From NCBI GenBank assembly GCA_036395835.1, contig DASWCW010000101.1, positions 1-15,535 of the forward strand: 15,535 nucleotides of DNA. Direction: 5' to 3'. Numbering within the stretch: the stretch's first letter is position 1; every line of letters begins with the position of its first letter. The DNA comes from AP-16 sp036395835. GTDB taxonomy: Bacteria; Pseudomonadota; Alphaproteobacteria; Rhizobiales; Xanthobacteraceae. Below the pieces are notes generated by a model that was given only the letters and a program-made list of their open reading frames with translations, did no database searches and had not been told where the DNA came from. This document shows positions 14,385 through 15,535 of this stretch, piece by piece. Made by a program: the position numbers and the translations under genes.

Positions 14385-15101
14385 TTAGCGTCCCGCGCCC
14401 CCCTGAAGATGTTCCCTCATGACTTTCGCCTTCGTGGCTTTCGCCTTCTCGGCTTTGAGCCTGTTGTGGTGGTGATCCTTGCATGTCCGCGAACAGAACA
14501 CAGCGTGTGAGCGGTGAGCACCGGGGCCAACTTCAAACCAAGAGCTGCACTCGGCGCATTGATATGATCCTCGTCCGGCAAGAAACGACCGAACACACTG
14601 TAGTTCAATCGCATCCAGGAGCGTGCCGCAACGAAGGTGAATCATGGGGGGGCCCTTGGGCGTCATCACCAACGAAACCGCGAGCGGCGCACTCAAGCCG
14701 AAACGCTCGCGTCTGAAGACTTCCGTGGGGTGGGTGCGGGTACCTTCAAGGATCGACTGAAGGTTTCTAATCCTTTGTATTTCACGTCTCCAGAAATCCA
14801 TATGTTCGCACCATTTGTACGCCGCGCTTCCCCACCCCGTAAGAGGCTCCGACCATCCGGAATCTTGCGCGATATCGAACCGCAAGAGCCCGTATTTCTT
14901 CGCAAATTCGAGGCAAGATTGTTCCGATCCGTCGAGCCTTAAAAACTGCAAGTACAAAGGGGGCTCGGACCCTAGGGGACGGCGCCATGTTACCGGACCC
15001 TTCGTCGGGTAGACCGCCCAGGTGTCAGGATACCTGTATGCGGGTGCGCCGCCGCTCTCGTACGTCTGCGCGACGGGCCACTCGAAATCGATGTCGAACA
15101 T
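14385..15101 (-). CDS. Hypothetical protein with C-terminal treble-clef-like zinc finger
   Basis: A 238-residue protein of unknown function. Residues 1-175 are a globular region rich in Trp and Tyr with no motif I recognise. The C-terminus has a probable zinc site, C182-x2-C185 and C203-x3-C207 (QCAECSSWFE ... AVFCSRTCKDHHHNRLK), followed by a Lys-rich tail (KAEKAKATKAK). The pattern is reminiscent of CGNR-type or DUF6076-like fingers that may bind nucleic acid; this is a resemblance, not an assignment. I chose ATG 15099-15101 because GGGAGG and GAGG lie upstream; a GTG at 15129-15131 would add 10 residues but has no ribosome site. The gene is cotranscribed with the integrase, its TAA touching the integrase ATG, and probably driven by the promoter at 15152-15180. 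It could regulate integrase expression or be an accessory recombination factor. Confidence 0.7.
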   Translation of the reverse strand: MFDIDFEWPVAQTYESGGAPAYRYPDTWAVYPTKGPVTWRRPLGSEPPLYLQFLRLDGSEQSCLEFAKKYGLLRFDIAQDSGWSEPLTGWGSAAYKWCEHMDFWRREIQRIRNLQSILEGTRTHPTEVFRRERFGLSAPLAVSLVMTPKGPPMIHLRCGTLLDAIELQCVRSFLAGRGSYQCAECSSWFEVGPGAHRSHAVFCSRTCKDHHHNRLKAEKAKATKAKVMREHLQGGAGR

Positions 15102-15139
15102 GCGCCTCGTGCGCCTCCCGTTGCACCCCACACGCCGAT

Positions 15140-15153
15140 TTACACCGTTACAC
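15140..15153. promoter_or_regulatory. TTACAC direct repeats over the start region of the integrase-operon promoter
   Basis: TTACAC at 15140-15145 and again at 15148-15153 are separated by CG. They overlap the -10 box by two bases and cover the predicted transcription start. A wider inverted pair ACACC (15142-15146) and GGTGT (15163-15167) also flanks the -10. Either could be an operator for the divergently encoded HTH protein. The repeats are seen; the function is inferred. Confidence 0.4.
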
Positions 15154-15180
15154 TATAGCATAGGTGTTTGGGGGTGACAA
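15152..15180 (-). promoter_or_regulatory. Sigma-70-type promoter for the zinc-finger/integrase pair
   Basis: On the minus strand TTGTCA (15175-15180) and TATAGT (15152-15157) are separated by exactly 17 bp, each matching the consensus at five of six bases. The predicted start near 15145 leaves a leader of about 44 nt before ATG 15101. This is the best-looking promoter in the window. Confidence 0.6.
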
Positions 15181-15232
15181 CCGATAAAGAGGGTGCCAGA
15201 AAAAGCGAAGGTACAAAGGAAGGGAGGGGCAG

Positions 15233-15415
15233 GTGGAAGAGCGAGACTCTGGGGAAGGCCAGACGATGACCGTTGCTGAGCTGGCAGCGTTGCTCCGGAT
15301 CGGCAGAAACCAATGTTACGAGGCCGTGAAGCGCGGCGAGATTCGCGCGATCAGAATCGGTCGCCGGATTCTGATCCCGCGTGTGCCGATCCAACAGCTG
15401 CTCGGAGAGAAGTAA
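15233..15415 (+). CDS. Excisionase-like small HTH protein (MerR/HTH_17 type)
   Basis: A 60-residue protein made almost entirely of one winged helix-turn-helix: TVAELAALLRIGRNQCYEAV (12-31 region) followed by the wing RGEIRAIRIGRRILIPRVPI. This is the usual layout of excisionase-family proteins that bend DNA at attachment sites or act as small regulators. Two starts are possible. GTG at 15233 has a strong AAGGAAGGGAGG purine run upstream, and ATG at 15266 has GGGGAAGG and gives a compact 49-residue protein beginning MTVAELAALL. It is divergent from the zinc-finger/integrase operon, with about 130 bp of shared control region, so it may act on that promoter or on the attachment site. Family assignment is solid; excision versus regulation is open. 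Confidence 0.75.
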   Translation: MEERDSGEGQTMTVAELAALLRIGRNQCYEAVKRGEIRAIRIGRRILIPRVPIQQLLGEK

Positions 15416-15494
15416 TGACCTCTACGAAGCGATTCGTTCTGGCAAACTTCGCGCACGGAAACGCGGCCGCCGCACCGGCAATCAACACAGGTGA
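15408..15494 (+). pseudogene. Possible remnant of a second excisionase-type HTH
   Basis: In the +1 frame relative to the preceding gene, the DNA reads RSNDLYEAIRSGKLRARKRG, RRT and then stops at 15492-15494. It aligns without gaps to the recognition helix and wing of the preceding protein (NQCYEAVKRGEIRAIRIGRR), sharing N, YEA, G, RA and GRR. There is no good start codon or ribosome site (a GTG at 15381 is the only candidate), and the segment lacks the first helix, so a decayed or frameshifted copy is likelier than a functional gene. A competing reading is an ATG at 15415-15417 overlapping the TAA (TAATG) in another frame, open to the window edge for about 40 codons, which resembles nothing I know. 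Confidence 0.35.
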
Positions 15495-15535
15495 GCAACA
15501 CTCGGCGGCGACCTGCCGACGCAACCAGGACCATG

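Noticed and set aside
1..15535. CRISPR array, transposase, rRNA
   Set aside because: No regular repeat-spacer pattern, no DDE or serine recombinase motifs, and no rRNA sequence was seen.

Overview
The window is GC-rich chromosomal DNA of an alphaproteobacterium. The best fit is the Bradyrhizobium/Rhodopseudomonas side of the Hyphomicrobiales. This rests on protein style, on a double-hairpin intergenic repeat at the left edge, on a short CTTCCCCTCTCC palindrome, and on a hypothetical protein whose N-terminal module I associate with that group. The assignment is inference from memory, not from a search.

Region 1 (about 35-11144, all minus strand, read right to left) is one tightly packed seven-gene cluster: ECF sigma factor, short one-TM protein in the anti-sigma position, membrane-anchored periplasmic sensor of the Metal_resist/CnrX/Spy type, NodT-type outer-membrane efflux lipoprotein, MdtA-like periplasmic adaptor, MdtB-like RND permease and MdtC-like RND permease. 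Gaps are 6, 7 (4 if the sensor uses its upstream GTG), 21, 25, -4 and 130 bp. Together they form a complete drug-type tripartite pump with its own outer-membrane channel, led by what looks like a signalling cassette (periplasmic sensor, anti-sigma, sigma). The layout resembles cnrYXH-cnrCBA metal systems, but both permeases carry HAE/drug-type motifs. The last intergenic gap and the 3' end of the operon hold palindromic repeats.

Region 2 (11145-13119) has a divergent spacer of about 325 bp, a small exported protein on the plus strand, a convergent hypothetical protein (392 aa) on the minus strand, and a complete tRNA-Cys(GCA) with encoded CCA on the minus strand.

Region 3 (13120-15535) is one end of an integrated mobile element. 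It contains an AT-rich junction with a TATAAT box and paired TGCTACCGAA repeats, an intact tyrosine integrase, a zinc-finger protein whose stop codon abuts the integrase start, a strong-looking promoter with TTACAC direct repeats, and a divergent small excisionase-like HTH gene. A second, frame-shifted HTH-like stretch follows at the right edge. The integrase lies on the 5' side of the tRNA gene, opposite to the usual tRNA-targeted arrangement. The far end of the element is outside the window.

I see no CRISPR array, rRNA or transposase. The two most unusual points are the sigma/sensor cassette joined to an MdtABC-type pump, and the geometry and control region of the tRNA-Cys-associated element.
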